Part shown: one piece after another, positions 1 through 7,659 of the stretch | Position numbering within the stretch: position 1 is the first letter of the stretch | Layout: every line of letters begins with the position of its first letter | Assembly: GCA_964604565.1 (NCBI GenBank) | Contig: CAZRZN010000087.1 | Coordinates: 1 to 15,124 of the forward strand | Source of the DNA: CAZRZN01 sp964604565 | GTDB taxonomy: Bacteria > Pseudomonadota > Alphaproteobacteria > Rhodobacterales > Rhodobacteraceae | Length of the DNA: 15,124 bases | Reading direction: 5' to 3' | Made by a program: the position numbers and the translations under genes | Notes under the pieces: generated by a model | The model's input: the letters and a program-made list of their open reading frames with translations, nothing else | Told to the model about the DNA's origin: nothing | The model's database searches: none

Positions 1-239
1 ATTGATCCGTCGGACTTCGTTTGCCGGCCCACCCGCGTGTTAGGATTGGCCCATCGGCGATGCTCTGAACCCGGATCTGACAGGGCTGGAAATGGCGATC
101 TTGGGCAATGGCGACGTCCAGCTCGAGATCTCGGCCAACTTAGGGCGCGATGGGGTCTGTCCGATGTGCCGCCGCCCCGGAAAATCCGAATTCATAGCGC
201 AATACTGCGATCCGCTTTCAACAGAGGGCGATGCAGCAA
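1..239. other. Left-edge stretch without a supported gene
   Basis: I see no convincing complete gene here. On the plus strand, frame 1 (bases 1-42) and then frame 2 (from base 44) read as protein-like sequence with GC-rich third positions, separated by an in-frame TAG at 41-43 in frame 2. That could be the frameshifted tail of a decayed gene entering from the left, but I do not recognise a family. The minus strand has a 51-codon frame (195 down to 40) with no ribosome binding site. The flaF gene that often follows alphaproteobacterial flagellin genes is not recognisable here. Confidence 0.3.
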
Positions 240-269
240 AGGCACCCGACGCAGTTCCGCCGGGTGCCT
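240..269 (-). terminator. Hairpin downstream of flagellin, probable terminator
   Basis: A perfect 9-bp stem (240-248 with 261-269, AGGCACCCG/CGGGTGCCT) encloses a 12-base loop and begins 11 bases past the flagellin stop codon. Read on the minus strand, the stem is followed by only a short T-run (its closing base plus two more T residues), so it is a weak intrinsic terminator by sequence. Position and stem quality make a transcript-end or 3'-stabilising role likely for a highly expressed gene. Confidence 0.65.
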
Positions 270-279
270 CAGGCGTTTC

Positions 280-1608
280 TTACTGGAAGAGCGAGAGCAG
301 AGACTGCGGTGCCTGATTGGCGATCGACAGCGCCTGCACACCCAGCTGCTGCTGAACCTGAAGAGCCTGAAGGCGGGCCGAGGCCTCCTCCATGTCGGCA
401 TCGACCAGCGCGCCGATCCCGGATTTCAGTGCATCCGTCAGCTGCGACACGAATTCGGCCTGAGTTTCGATCCGGCCCTGCGCGGAACCGAAGGCCGCGG
501 CCGAGTCGATCGCGGTCTGGATCAGACCCTCGATCTCTGTCAGGGCAGTATCGACGCCGATCTGGGTCGTAACGTCAATGTCGGCCAGCGGCTCCAGCCG
601 TCCGCCGATCGTCGTGTCCGTGGTTGCGTAGCTGCGCACCTGAACGGTGAAGTTGTCACCAGCGTTGTTGGCGCCGGTAAAGTCGATCTGGTTCGCATTG
701 GTGCCGTTGACCGCGGCTGAAATTCCGAGACCCTCGGTGATGGCAGAATTGGCGGTTACATAGTCATTGAAGGCCGCCGCAAGACCCGCTGTGACATCCG
801 CCTCCGTGTCCCCGTCGCGGGCGACATAGGTGATCTCCTGCGCGCCAGCCGTTGCCGTCGTGTTGAATGTTGCAAGAGCGGCGGCACCGGCCGTGATCTC
901 GATCGAGAACCCGGTCCCTGCGGCGACCGTCCCAGTACCATCACCGACTGCCTGGCCCACGACGGCCGCAGTTGTTGCCTGTACTGCGCCACCGGCAAGG
1001 GCCGTGGCCGCGCCGTTCGCAGCACCGGACAGCGCATCGGTCCCGATGGCCGTCGCGGCCGCGGAAGCTACGTTGATGGAGGAGGCATCCGTCCCCAGAT
1101 CCTGCTTGTACACCGTGATATCCGATGCCGTCACACCAGTGCCCGAGCGGTCAAGAGAGGCAAGGATATTCACGCTGCCCGTGCCGGCCGCGGTGTCGGT
1201 GTTCGACAACAGGTTCAGACCGTTGAATTGCGCCGCATCGACCACGCCCTGAATCTGGTTGCGCAGCGCGTCGATGTCGGTCTGGATTTTTGCGCGGTCG
1301 ACGTTTTCCTCTTGCGCGGCGACAATGCGGGCCTTGATCTCGGTCAGCAGGTCGGTGGTCGTCTCGGCGGCCTGACGCGCCACGGCAACGGTCGACTGAC
1401 CCAGATTGAGGCTGTCGGAAATGCCCTTGAATCCTTTGACATCGGATTCCATCACCTTTGAAATGGCCCAGACAGCGGAGTTGTCCTTGGATGTAGCAAC
1501 GCGTTTGCCCGTCGAGATTTCCTTTTGATTGTCCAGAAGGTTCGAATTGATCGATTTGAGGGTTTGCAGCGCGACCATCGCGCCATTGTTCGTCAGGATG
1601 CTAGACAT
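280..1608 (-). CDS. fliC: Flagellin
   Basis: This 442-residue protein is the structural subunit of the flagellar filament, exported through the flagellar type III apparatus. The N-terminal domain (about 1-135, starting MSSILTNNGAMVALQTLKSI and including ISTGKRV and LNLLS) and C-terminal domain (about 350-442, ending LSIANQAPQSLLSLFQ) are the coiled-coil segments that pack the filament core. The central 136-345 is rich in Ala, Gly and Thr and has the look of the variable surface domain. As expected for alphaproteobacteria, the N-domain lacks the TLR5-recognised motif of enteric flagellins (TEIKARIVAAQEE at the equivalent place). The start is supported by an AAGGGCAAG ribosome site just upstream. 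The gene stands alone between a hairpin and a 545-base spacer, so it is probably monocistronic. Family assignment is very secure; the fliC symbol follows common usage. Confidence 0.96.
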   Translation of the reverse strand: MSSILTNNGAMVALQTLKSINSNLLDNQKEISTGKRVATSKDNSAVWAISKVMESDVKGFKGISDSLNLGQSTVAVARQAAETTTDLLTEIKARIVAAQEENVDRAKIQTDIDALRNQIQGVVDAAQFNGLNLLSNTDTAAGTGSVNILASLDRSGTGVTASDITVYKQDLGTDASSINVASAAATAIGTDALSGAANGAATALAGGAVQATTAAVVGQAVGDGTGTVAAGTGFSIEITAGAAALATFNTTATAGAQEITYVARDGDTEADVTAGLAAAFNDYVTANSAITEGLGISAAVNGTNANQIDFTGANNAGDNFTVQVRSYATTDTTIGGRLEPLADIDVTTQIGVDTALTEIEGLIQTAIDSAAAFGSAQGRIETQAEFVSQLTDALKSGIGALVDADMEEASARLQALQVQQQLGVQALSIANQAPQSLLSLFQ

Positions 1609-2153
1609 TTTCTTGCCCTTGCTATTCGTAAGCGCATTTTGGCGCAGGTTTCATTTGCCGTGATCGACATTTTCTGACGTCGTTCTGACGGATGCAGGCC
1701 ATTGGTTCAGGTCTGCGCCACCGCTAAAGGTGCCCCGCCAACCTCTACGTTTCGAACTAACAGAAAGCTAAAACGCGCAACCAGCTTTCCTAGAATTTGT
1801 CTGAAACCCTTCGGACATGAGGAACCCCCGGTCGCCAATGACGATCAATCACCGCGACTCGCATCAGGAAAATATTCCAGAACAATGGGTTGCTCCAAAT
1901 TATCGACTGAAGGCGCAATCGCTGCCGGCCTCTGAGATGCAAAGCGAATGCCTCGATCCACAGCGGATACACCGCCGCTACACCGCAATGAGACTTTGGA
2001 AAGAATGACAGCCCACTTGCCCATGTCGGACCTGCGGAGGTGGCGGGCGCATCCTTGACCATCGCGCAGCGGGGCGATCCGAACGCCATACGGTCAAGGC
2101 GAACATCGCCGGAGACGGGCCGCTCCCCAGTGTGCAATCCGCAGGCTGGGTGT
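1609..2153. other. 545-base intergenic region, no supported gene
   Basis: Several open frames cross this region, the longest being minus 2194-1790 and plus 1817-2008, but none has a good ribosome site or a recognisable family. The longest begins inside the end of the HlyD-like gene in another frame. The part from about 1740 to 2010 is visibly less GC-rich than the flanking genes. It contains a short direct repeat (TACACCGC at 1968-1975 and 1979-1986) and, near the HlyD end, an 8-bp inverted repeat. The end nearest 1608 must contain the flagellin promoter. The rest may be a gene remnant or a dispersed intergenic element, which cannot be decided from this sequence. Confidence 0.5.
2053..2099. 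repeat. 8-bp inverted repeat downstream of the ABC export operon
   Basis: CCTTGACC at 2053-2060 is the exact reverse complement of GGTCAAGG at 2092-2099. Inside the 31-base loop a second short pairing is possible (ATCGC at 2061-2065 with GCGAT at 2074-2078). It lies about 55 bases past the stop codon of the HlyD-like gene, so it could fold at the 3' end of the ABC operon transcript. No T-run follows on either strand, so it is not a standard intrinsic terminator. Confidence 0.4.
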
Positions 2154-3359
2154 CTATTGCCAGTCCCGCTCCGTGATCGCCACGCCCTCAGCAATGGAAT
2201 CCGGTGGGTGCAGGATCACGCGGTCCCCTTCGGACAGGCCAGCCAGCACCTCGGCAACCCGGCCATCGCGCCGCCCGATCTCGATCTCAGTCTCGCGCGC
2301 CAACCCATTCTCAGTAACGTAGCAGTACCAGATCCCCTCCCGGCGAAAGACCGCCGCCAGAGGAATCAGCAGCGCATCCTCAGCACGCCATTCCTCTATC
2401 CGGACAAAGACGGAGAAGGCTTCGCCAAGTCCCTCCCATCGCTCCGGTGGCGAAGTCAGATCCAAAACTGCATCGACGCGCTGTTCCTCGATGCCCAGCG
2501 CCGATACGACAGTGCGCGCCGCGGGTTCGATCAGGCGCAATTCGGCTGCCAGCGCGTCCTCCCCACCCCAGCGTTCGATGCGCGCCGAGGCGCCGGGCGA
2601 CAGGCGCGTCGCCTCGGAAGAGAGCAGATCGACCACGATCTCGAGGTCGTCCCGATCGCCGATGGTCAGCAGGGGCGCCCCCGCCGTCACCGGCCGCGCG
2701 CTCTGGTCCGCGACAGACAGCACGACCCCATCAGCGGGAGACAGGATGGGCAGGCAACACGTCTGATCGGCGTCGGTTTCCCGCGGATCGGTCAGCAGGG
2801 CGCGCGCGCGTTCCAGCGCCGCGCGCGACATGGTCAACCGCGCACCGGCCGACAGCCGGTCCGCCTGCGCCAGCTGCAATTGCTGGCTGGCCGTCTCGAG
2901 CGACGTCAGTGAAGCGGTCCCACTTGATGCAAGCGCCTTGGCACGGTCGTATTGCGATTGCGCATAGGTTTCCTGCGCCTCTGTCCGCGCCACTTCGGCC
3001 TCGGCAAAGGTGACTGCCGCCTCGGCCTCATGCAGGGCCGCCACCGCCTGCGCCCGGCTGCGCGCATCAAGCAGCGTCGGCGCGGCGGGCTGCACCTGTG
3101 CGACTACGGTCCGCCCTTTAGCAACTGCATCTCCAACCGCGACCGGGAGGCGCTGCAACGTCCCCGCAATAGGTGCCGATACCTCATAGACCTCCTTGAT
3201 CCGGGTCTGCCCCTCGGCATCCACGGTCACGCTGAGGGCGCCGCGCTCCAGCCACGCCAGATCGACGGCAACAGGATCGGTGCGAAAGGCCGTCACCACC
3301 AACCCGCCGACAATGGCAAGGCCGACAGCGGAAATTCCCACGGTGCGCAGGGACCACAT
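2154..3359 (-). CDS. HlyD-family membrane-fusion (periplasmic adaptor) subunit of an ABC exporter
   Basis: This 401-residue protein has one N-terminal membrane segment (about 8-25, ISAVGLAIVGGLVV) and a periplasmic body. The order is typical of adaptor proteins: a first half-lipoyl segment (about 54-90, with VSAPIAGTLQRLPVAVGD), an Ala/Glu/Gln-rich coiled-coil hairpin (about 98-190), a second half-lipoyl segment (about 203-235, LSPADGVVL), then beta-barrel and membrane-proximal parts to the C-terminus. Such adaptors join an inner-membrane ABC permease to an outer-membrane channel. The start is well supported by GAGGGAG upstream, and the gene begins 4 bases after the permease stop, so it is the third gene of a minus-strand operon. 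A Cys pair (201-202) sits just before the second lipoyl half. No TolC-like outer-membrane partner is in the window, and the exported substrate cannot be told from the sequence. Confidence 0.9.
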   Translation of the reverse strand: MWSLRTVGISAVGLAIVGGLVVTAFRTDPVAVDLAWLERGALSVTVDAEGQTRIKEVYEVSAPIAGTLQRLPVAVGDAVAKGRTVVAQVQPAAPTLLDARSRAQAVAALHEAEAAVTFAEAEVARTEAQETYAQSQYDRAKALASSGTASLTSLETASQQLQLAQADRLSAGARLTMSRAALERARALLTDPRETDADQTCCLPILSPADGVVLSVADQSARPVTAGAPLLTIGDRDDLEIVVDLLSSEATRLSPGASARIERWGGEDALAAELRLIEPAARTVVSALGIEEQRVDAVLDLTSPPERWEGLGEAFSVFVRIEEWRAEDALLIPLAAVFRREGIWYCYVTENGLARETEIEIGRRDGRVAEVLAGLSEGDRVILHPPDSIAEGVAITERDWQ

Positions 3360-3363
3360 TCGC

Positions 3364-5724
3364 CTACTCCCTCGTTTTCATGACAGAAATCAGATCGAGC
3401 CGGTTCAGCCGCCATGTCACCAGAAACACGGACGCCACGGCGGCCCCCAGAACGATCAGGCTGGCCTCGGCATAGGTTGCGGGCGTCAGCACCAGCGGGA
3501 TGGCGTAAAGATCGCTGGAAAAACCGTTGGTCATCAGCTCGGCGACCTTGCGCCCGATCCACCAGCCCACCGGCTGCGCCAACAGCGCCAGCAACAGCAC
3601 CTCACCTGCCAGAATATAGGCGACCTCCCCCTTGGAAAAGCCGAGGATCCGCAAACACGCCAGTTCCCGCGCGCGCTCGGACAGTTGCACCCGCGTGGCG
3701 TTATAGGCGACGCCGACGGTGATGATGGTGCCAAGGATACCATAGACCATTGTCACGACCAGAATGTTCTGGCTGAGCGTGTCCAGAAAGCTGCGGCGAT
3801 TCTCGGTCATGTTGATCGTGCCCATGAGCTTGGGAAAATCCTTGATCCGCGCCTCGAAATCCGACGCAGACTCCGGGTTCGCCAGAGTGACATGCACGCT
3901 GGAGACCCGCGGGCTTTGACGGAACAGACGGTTCAAGGTGTCCTGCGCGACATAGGCGCCAAGGCCGAAAAATTGCGTGACGATGCCGCTGACCGGCAGA
4001 TCATGGGTCTCGCGCAGGCCGCTTTCAAAGGTCACGGTCAGGGTATCGCCCACCTGGATGTGCAGCGCCTTGGCCAGCCGGTCGGACAGCAGGATGCCAA
4101 AGGGATCGGGCGTGACCACGCGCCCGTCTTCATCCACCACACGGGCAAGATCGGCATTTTCCGCCACGGTGGAGACAGCCACCTGTTTCTCATATGCTCC
4201 AAAGACCAGCCGCGCGGGATGGTATTGCTGCGGTTCCGCTTGCAGCACACCGGGCAGGCGGCGCACCTCTTGCAGCGCGCCGATGGGCGCATCCGGATCG
4301 AACAGCAGCAGCATGTCCTGGCGGTTCGACTGATAGAATCCCTTGTCGATGATCTCCTTCACCGCGTCGGGAAAGAAATTCGACGCCACCAGAACCGACA
4401 CCGCCAGCGCCATGCCCAGCAGCGTCATCGCGGCGCGCAAGGGCCAGCGGGTCAGGCTGCGCAGGATCATGCGAGACGGCTGGCTCAGGTTCAGAACCTC
4501 TGTCAGCCTGTCGAACGCGGTGCCGCGAAAACTTGGCGGCGCGGGTGGCGCCATGGCCACCGCGGGCGCAAGCCGCGCGGCCCGCAGCGCACTGTTCAAG
4601 GCGCCAGCGCTGGTTGCAGCAAGACCAAGGATCGCCGAGACCGCGTAAACGCTGAGCGGCACCCCGAAGACCAGAAAGGGAAAGTCGAAAAACTTGGCAT
4701 AAAGCCGCGCCATGGCCTGCGCCAGCGATGTCCCCGCGATCCAGCCCAGCCCGATGCCCAACACCGCGATCAGGCCTGCAAGCATCAGGTAATGCAGCCC
4801 GATTTCCCAGTTGGTATAGCCGACGGCCTTCATCAGCCCGATCTCTGCCCGTTCCAACTGAACGATCCGCGCCATCACCATGTGCACCAGAAAGATCGTG
4901 ATGCCCAGAAACACCGGGGGCAGCACCAGCGCCATGACCTCCAGCTGCATGATCTCGGCGTCCAGAAAGGCGTTTGACTGCTGTTCGGCCCGCCCCGTCG
5001 GGGTCGTGGCCCCGTAACGGTCAAGCACCGATGTGACTGCTTGCTTGACCGGCTCCAGCGGGGTGCGCGGCAGGACGGTCAGCGCCACCGAATTGAAGGC
5101 GCCCGCCATGCCGAAGGCGGCATCCATGACCTCGGCCTCCAGCCAGAGGATGCCAAAGGTTTCGTTCTGCGGCATCAGCGCGCCCGGCCCTATGGTGTAG
5201 ATGAACTCCGGCGACAGCGCGGTGCCGGAGATCGTGACCTCGCGTTTGCGACCGTTCAGGTTGACCGAAAACCTGTCACCGGGGCGAAAGCCGTTGGCCT
5301 CTGCAAAGGGTTGGTTGATCACGACCTCGCCCGCGCCATCGGGCCAGCGCCCCGCGCGCAGGATCGGCAGGTTCAGGATCTGATCCCCGCTTTCGGGCCG
5401 CGAGATCAACAGCCCGGTTGCCGGTTTGGCCCGCCCCGGAATGTCCAGAACCGCATAGGATCTCACCTGCGCCTCGACCTGCGCCACGCCTTCGATGTCG
5501 CGCAATTCCGCCAGCAAGCTGTCGGGCGCCCGGCGCGCCGAGGCAAAGACATGCGCGAACCGGTTGGCATCATAGTAGGCGGCGCGGGTGTCGTTCAGGG
5601 CGCGCGACATGCCGACCGACATCAGGATGACCGTCACGCCCGCCGCCAGCACCAGCGCGATCGCCACCCCCTGAACCCAAAGGCGCCGGAAGTCGCGCAA
5701 GAGCTTCAGGTCCAGCGCATGCAT
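3364..5724 (-). CDS. ABC transporter permease with two FtsX domains
   Basis: This 786-residue inner-membrane protein has two copies of the MacB/FtsX permease unit. Copy 1 has a membrane segment at about 18-40, a periplasmic domain at about 41-255 and three segments between about 264 and 386. Copy 2 has a segment at about 430-450, a periplasmic domain at about 451-650 and three segments between about 652 and 772. The cytoplasmic coupling motif occurs twice: ERAEIGLMKAVGY (291-303) and ERARELACLRILGFS (683-697). I chose the ATG at 5724, which lies 4 bases after the ATPase stop and opens with a typical membrane-anchor sequence. A longer frame runs upstream, but it only shadows the ATPase gene. 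Proteins of this type do mechanotransmission or extrusion of lipids, peptides or small molecules rather than import. With the ATPase and HlyD-like adaptor it forms a complete inner-membrane export unit. Confidence 0.93.
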   Translation of the reverse strand: MHALDLKLLRDFRRLWVQGVAIALVLAAGVTVILMSVGMSRALNDTRAAYYDANRFAHVFASARRAPDSLLAELRDIEGVAQVEAQVRSYAVLDIPGRAKPATGLLISRPESGDQILNLPILRAGRWPDGAGEVVINQPFAEANGFRPGDRFSVNLNGRKREVTISGTALSPEFIYTIGPGALMPQNETFGILWLEAEVMDAAFGMAGAFNSVALTVLPRTPLEPVKQAVTSVLDRYGATTPTGRAEQQSNAFLDAEIMQLEVMALVLPPVFLGITIFLVHMVMARIVQLERAEIGLMKAVGYTNWEIGLHYLMLAGLIAVLGIGLGWIAGTSLAQAMARLYAKFFDFPFLVFGVPLSVYAVSAILGLAATSAGALNSALRAARLAPAVAMAPPAPPSFRGTAFDRLTEVLNLSQPSRMILRSLTRWPLRAAMTLLGMALAVSVLVASNFFPDAVKEIIDKGFYQSNRQDMLLLFDPDAPIGALQEVRRLPGVLQAEPQQYHPARLVFGAYEKQVAVSTVAENADLARVVDEDGRVVTPDPFGILLSDRLAKALHIQVGDTLTVTFESGLRETHDLPVSGIVTQFFGLGAYVAQDTLNRLFRQSPRVSSVHVTLANPESASDFEARIKDFPKLMGTINMTENRRSFLDTLSQNILVVTMVYGILGTIITVGVAYNATRVQLSERARELACLRILGFSKGEVAYILAGEVLLLALLAQPVGWWIGRKVAELMTNGFSSDLYAIPLVLTPATYAEASLIVLGAAVASVFLVTWRLNRLDLISVMKTRE

Positions 5725-5728
5725 CGCG

Positions 5729-6481
5729 TCACCACTCGATCTCGGACGCGACCAGCCGGTGGTCATTTGTTTCGATCCGGTCAATCCGGCCGTCCTGAAA
5801 CCGGATGACCCGGTGCGCCATCTGCCGGATCGCCGCGTTGTGCGTGATGACGACCGTCGTCGTGCCGAACGCATCGTTGATGCGTTGCAACGTCCCCAGC
5901 ACCTGGGTGCCGGTCTGGCTGTCCAACGCGCCAGTCGGCTCATCGCAAAGCAGCACGTCCGGGCGTTTGGCAATGGCGCGTGCGATGGCGACGCGCTGCT
6001 GTTCACCGCCCGACATCTGGGCCGGAAAATGGTCCATGCGGTGCCCCAGTCCTACAAGGTCAAGCGCTTCGGCCGGTTTCATCGGATGCTTGGCCACATC
6101 CGTGACCAACTGCACGTTTTCACGCGCGTTCAAGGACGGCACAAGGTTGTAGAACTGAAAGACGAACCCGACGTGATCGCGCCGATAGCGGGTCAGCGCC
6201 CGGTCGCCCGCCTTGGTCAATTCGGTCTGACGGAACCAGAAACGGCCCGCGCTGGGCCGGTCCAGCCCGCCAAGGATATTGAGCAGCGTCGATTTCCCCG
6301 ACCCCGACGGCCCCAGAAGCACCGTAAATTCAGACCCGTAGAGTTCAAGGTCCACACCGGCAAGCGCATGCACCTGCACATCGCCAGTGTCATAGACCTT
6401 GGTCAGTCCTTCGGTGCGAAAGACGGTTTCCCTTGCCTTGCTTTCCATTCGCGCGTTTGCCCGCCCCGGTTTCACGCGCAT
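5729..6481 (-). CDS. ABC transporter ATP-binding protein, LolD/MacB type
   Basis: This 250-residue ATPase powers the adjacent FtsX-type permease. All nucleotide-binding motifs are intact: Walker A GPSGSGKST (57-65), Q-loop Gln109 in FVFQFYNLVP, signature MSGGEQQR (156-163), Walker B VLLCDEP (176-182), D-loop ALD (185-187) and switch His214 in VITHN. The FQ.YNL.P Q-loop and DEPTGALD are characteristic of the LolD/MacB/FtsE group. The start is uncertain: ATG at 6481 gives 11 extra N-terminal residues, while the ATG at 6448 (MESKARETVF) begins closer to where the family usually starts. It is the first gene of the three-gene minus operon, 89 bases downstream of the Gfo/Idh gene on the same strand, so read-through from that unit is possible. 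A FNR-like palindrome lies just upstream. Confidence 0.94.
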   Translation of the reverse strand: MRVKPGRANARMESKARETVFRTEGLTKVYDTGDVQVHALAGVDLELYGSEFTVLLGPSGSGKSTLLNILGGLDRPSAGRFWFRQTELTKAGDRALTRYRRDHVGFVFQFYNLVPSLNARENVQLVTDVAKHPMKPAEALDLVGLGHRMDHFPAQMSGGEQQRVAIARAIAKRPDVLLCDEPTGALDSQTGTQVLGTLQRINDAFGTTTVVITHNAAIRQMAHRVIRFQDGRIDRIETNDHRLVASEIEW

Positions 6482-6508
6482 GTCTGACCCAGGACCGGTT
6501 CCGGGGCC

Positions 6509-6522
6509 TTGATCAGTGTCAA
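6509..6522. promoter_or_regulatory. Candidate FNR/FixK/Dnr-type box upstream of the ABC export operon
   Basis: TTGATCAGTGTCAA fits the pattern TTGAY-N4-RTCAA recognised by FNR/FixK/Dnr-family regulators. It lies in the 89-base gap between the Gfo/Idh stop codon and the ATPase start. If it acted as a class II activator site centred near -41.5, transcription would begin around 6474, which would fit translation from the second ATG at 6448. This is a match by eye to a short consensus, so chance is a real alternative. Confidence 0.3.
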
Positions 6523-6570
6523 TTCAATCCCGGCCAGGCAAATCTCCTATTGGCGAGCGCGGCCCTGCGA

Positions 6571-7659
6571 TCATAGCATTACTGCCTGCCCGGTCGCGGC
6601 GCTGTGCTGTGCGGCGAGCCCGATGCGCACGGCCTGCATACCGTCATGCAGCGTCACCTCCGGGATCCCCTCACCGCGCACCATGGCATTGAACCGCTCG
6701 TGCTGATAAAAAGTGGATCCGTTGTGATCCCCTGCCTCCAGCAACGTCGGGTCCACGGGCACGTCGATCACCCGCGGTCCCCGGGGCACACGGGGCGAGA
6801 CGATGACCTGCGGCACCGGCGGCGCCCCCAGATGCTTGGGCCAGAACCGCCCCGGCCCGGGGACCAGAGCCTCTATCTTGCCGCGCGGCCCGACGGCACA
6901 GATCTCTTCCTGATAGCGAGACCCTTCGGCGAACATGCATAATTCCAGCATCGCCCGCGCCCCGCCCGCGAAATCGAGGATCACATAGCCGTTGTCCCAG
7001 ATATCCGGCGACCTGCCGTCATAGGTTTCGTCCTTGTGGTTCACCGCCTGCCCGGCGCTGGCCATGACCCGCACCGGATCGTCCCGGAGGATCAGCCGCA
7101 TCAGATCGAAGAAATGGCAGCATTTCTCGACCAGCGTGCCGCCGGTCTGCGCGTTGAACCGGTTCCACGCGCCAACCTTGGGCAGAAAGGGAAAGCGATG
7201 CTCGCGGATCGACAGCATGGCGATGCCGCCGGTGGCGGCCTGCGCCTCTTCGAGCAGCAGCGCGACGGGCGGCATGTAGCGGTATTCCATCGCCACCCAG
7301 ACCGGCGCGGGATAGCTGTCCACGAACTGCCCCAGAAAATCGGCATCGACCGGGTCGGTATACAACGGCTTTTCACAGAGCACCGGAAGCGCCCGCGCCG
7401 CCGCAATCTGCCGCAATTGCCCGACATGACGGTCGTTCGGGCTGACGATGACAAGAGCATCCAGCGCGTCGATCGCCAGCAGCGACTCCAGCGTATCGCA
7501 GACCTGCGCGCCTCCGGCCAGCTCCGCCGCGCTGGCGGCGAGATCGGCCATCGGGTCATAGACGGCCGCGACGCGCCCCTGCGGCAAGAGATTGATGTTC
7601 CGGATATGCTCCGCACCCATCATGCCGCAGCCGATGATGCCATAATTTATCATGTTCAT
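6571..7659 (-). CDS. sqgA: Gfo/Idh/MocA-family NAD-dependent protein, probable NAD+-dependent sulfoquinovosidase (SqgA, GH188)
   Basis: This 362-residue protein has an N-terminal Rossmann domain with the dinucleotide motif GIIGCGMMG (7-15), the family EKP motif (96-98 in CEKPLY) and the substrate-domain motif GGTLVEKCCHFFD (173-185, His182 and Asp185). Family members bind NAD(P) and act on sugars. Some are not net oxidoreductases but glycosidases that oxidise the sugar transiently at C3, including GH188 sulfoquinovosidases reported from Roseobacter-clade SQ gene clusters that lack GH31 enzymes. That fits here: the gene is divergent from an SQ-type monooxygenase operon and no GH31 gene is present. 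The gene overlaps the GntR stop by ATGA (start 7659). A second ATG at 7653 has better-spaced AAGGG and may be the real start. The family is certain; the SqgA role is inferred from context. A sugar dehydrogenase is the alternative. Confidence 0.72.
   Translation of the reverse strand: MNMINYGIIGCGMMGAEHIRNINLLPQGRVAAVYDPMADLAASAAELAGGAQVCDTLESLLAIDALDALVIVSPNDRHVGQLRQIAAARALPVLCEKPLYTDPVDADFLGQFVDSYPAPVWVAMEYRYMPPVALLLEEAQAATGGIAMLSIREHRFPFLPKVGAWNRFNAQTGGTLVEKCCHFFDLMRLILRDDPVRVMASAGQAVNHKDETYDGRSPDIWDNGYVILDFAGGARAMLELCMFAEGSRYQEEICAVGPRGKIEALVPGPGRFWPKHLGAPPVPQVIVSPRVPRGPRVIDVPVDPTLLEAGDHNGSTFYQHERFNAMVRGEGIPEVTLHDGMQAVRIGLAAQHSAATGQAVML

Noticed and set aside
1661..1690. Sigma-28-like promoter for the flagellin gene
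   Set aside because: The minus strand has GTCGATCA, 6 of 8 bases of the -10 consensus, at a sensible distance from the start codon, but no convincing TAAA-type -35 element at the right spacing. No sigma-54 GG-N10-GC pattern was found either.
1790..2194. 134-codon minus-strand frame after the HlyD-like gene
   Set aside because: It starts inside the HlyD-like gene in another frame, has no ribosome site and shows no recognisable domain. A real gene cannot be fully excluded, but nothing supports one.
3196..4977. 593-codon plus-strand frame opposite the permease gene
   Set aside because: It is a compositional shadow of the high-GC permease and adaptor genes: it is rich in His, Gln, Arg and Asp without any family motif, and the minus-strand frames carry clear transporter motifs.
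5725..6006. N-terminal extension of the permease frame by 94 codons
   Set aside because: It lies inside the ATPase gene in another frame and reads as an Arg/Ser-rich shadow. The ATG at 5724 sits 4 bases after the ATPase stop and begins a proper membrane anchor.
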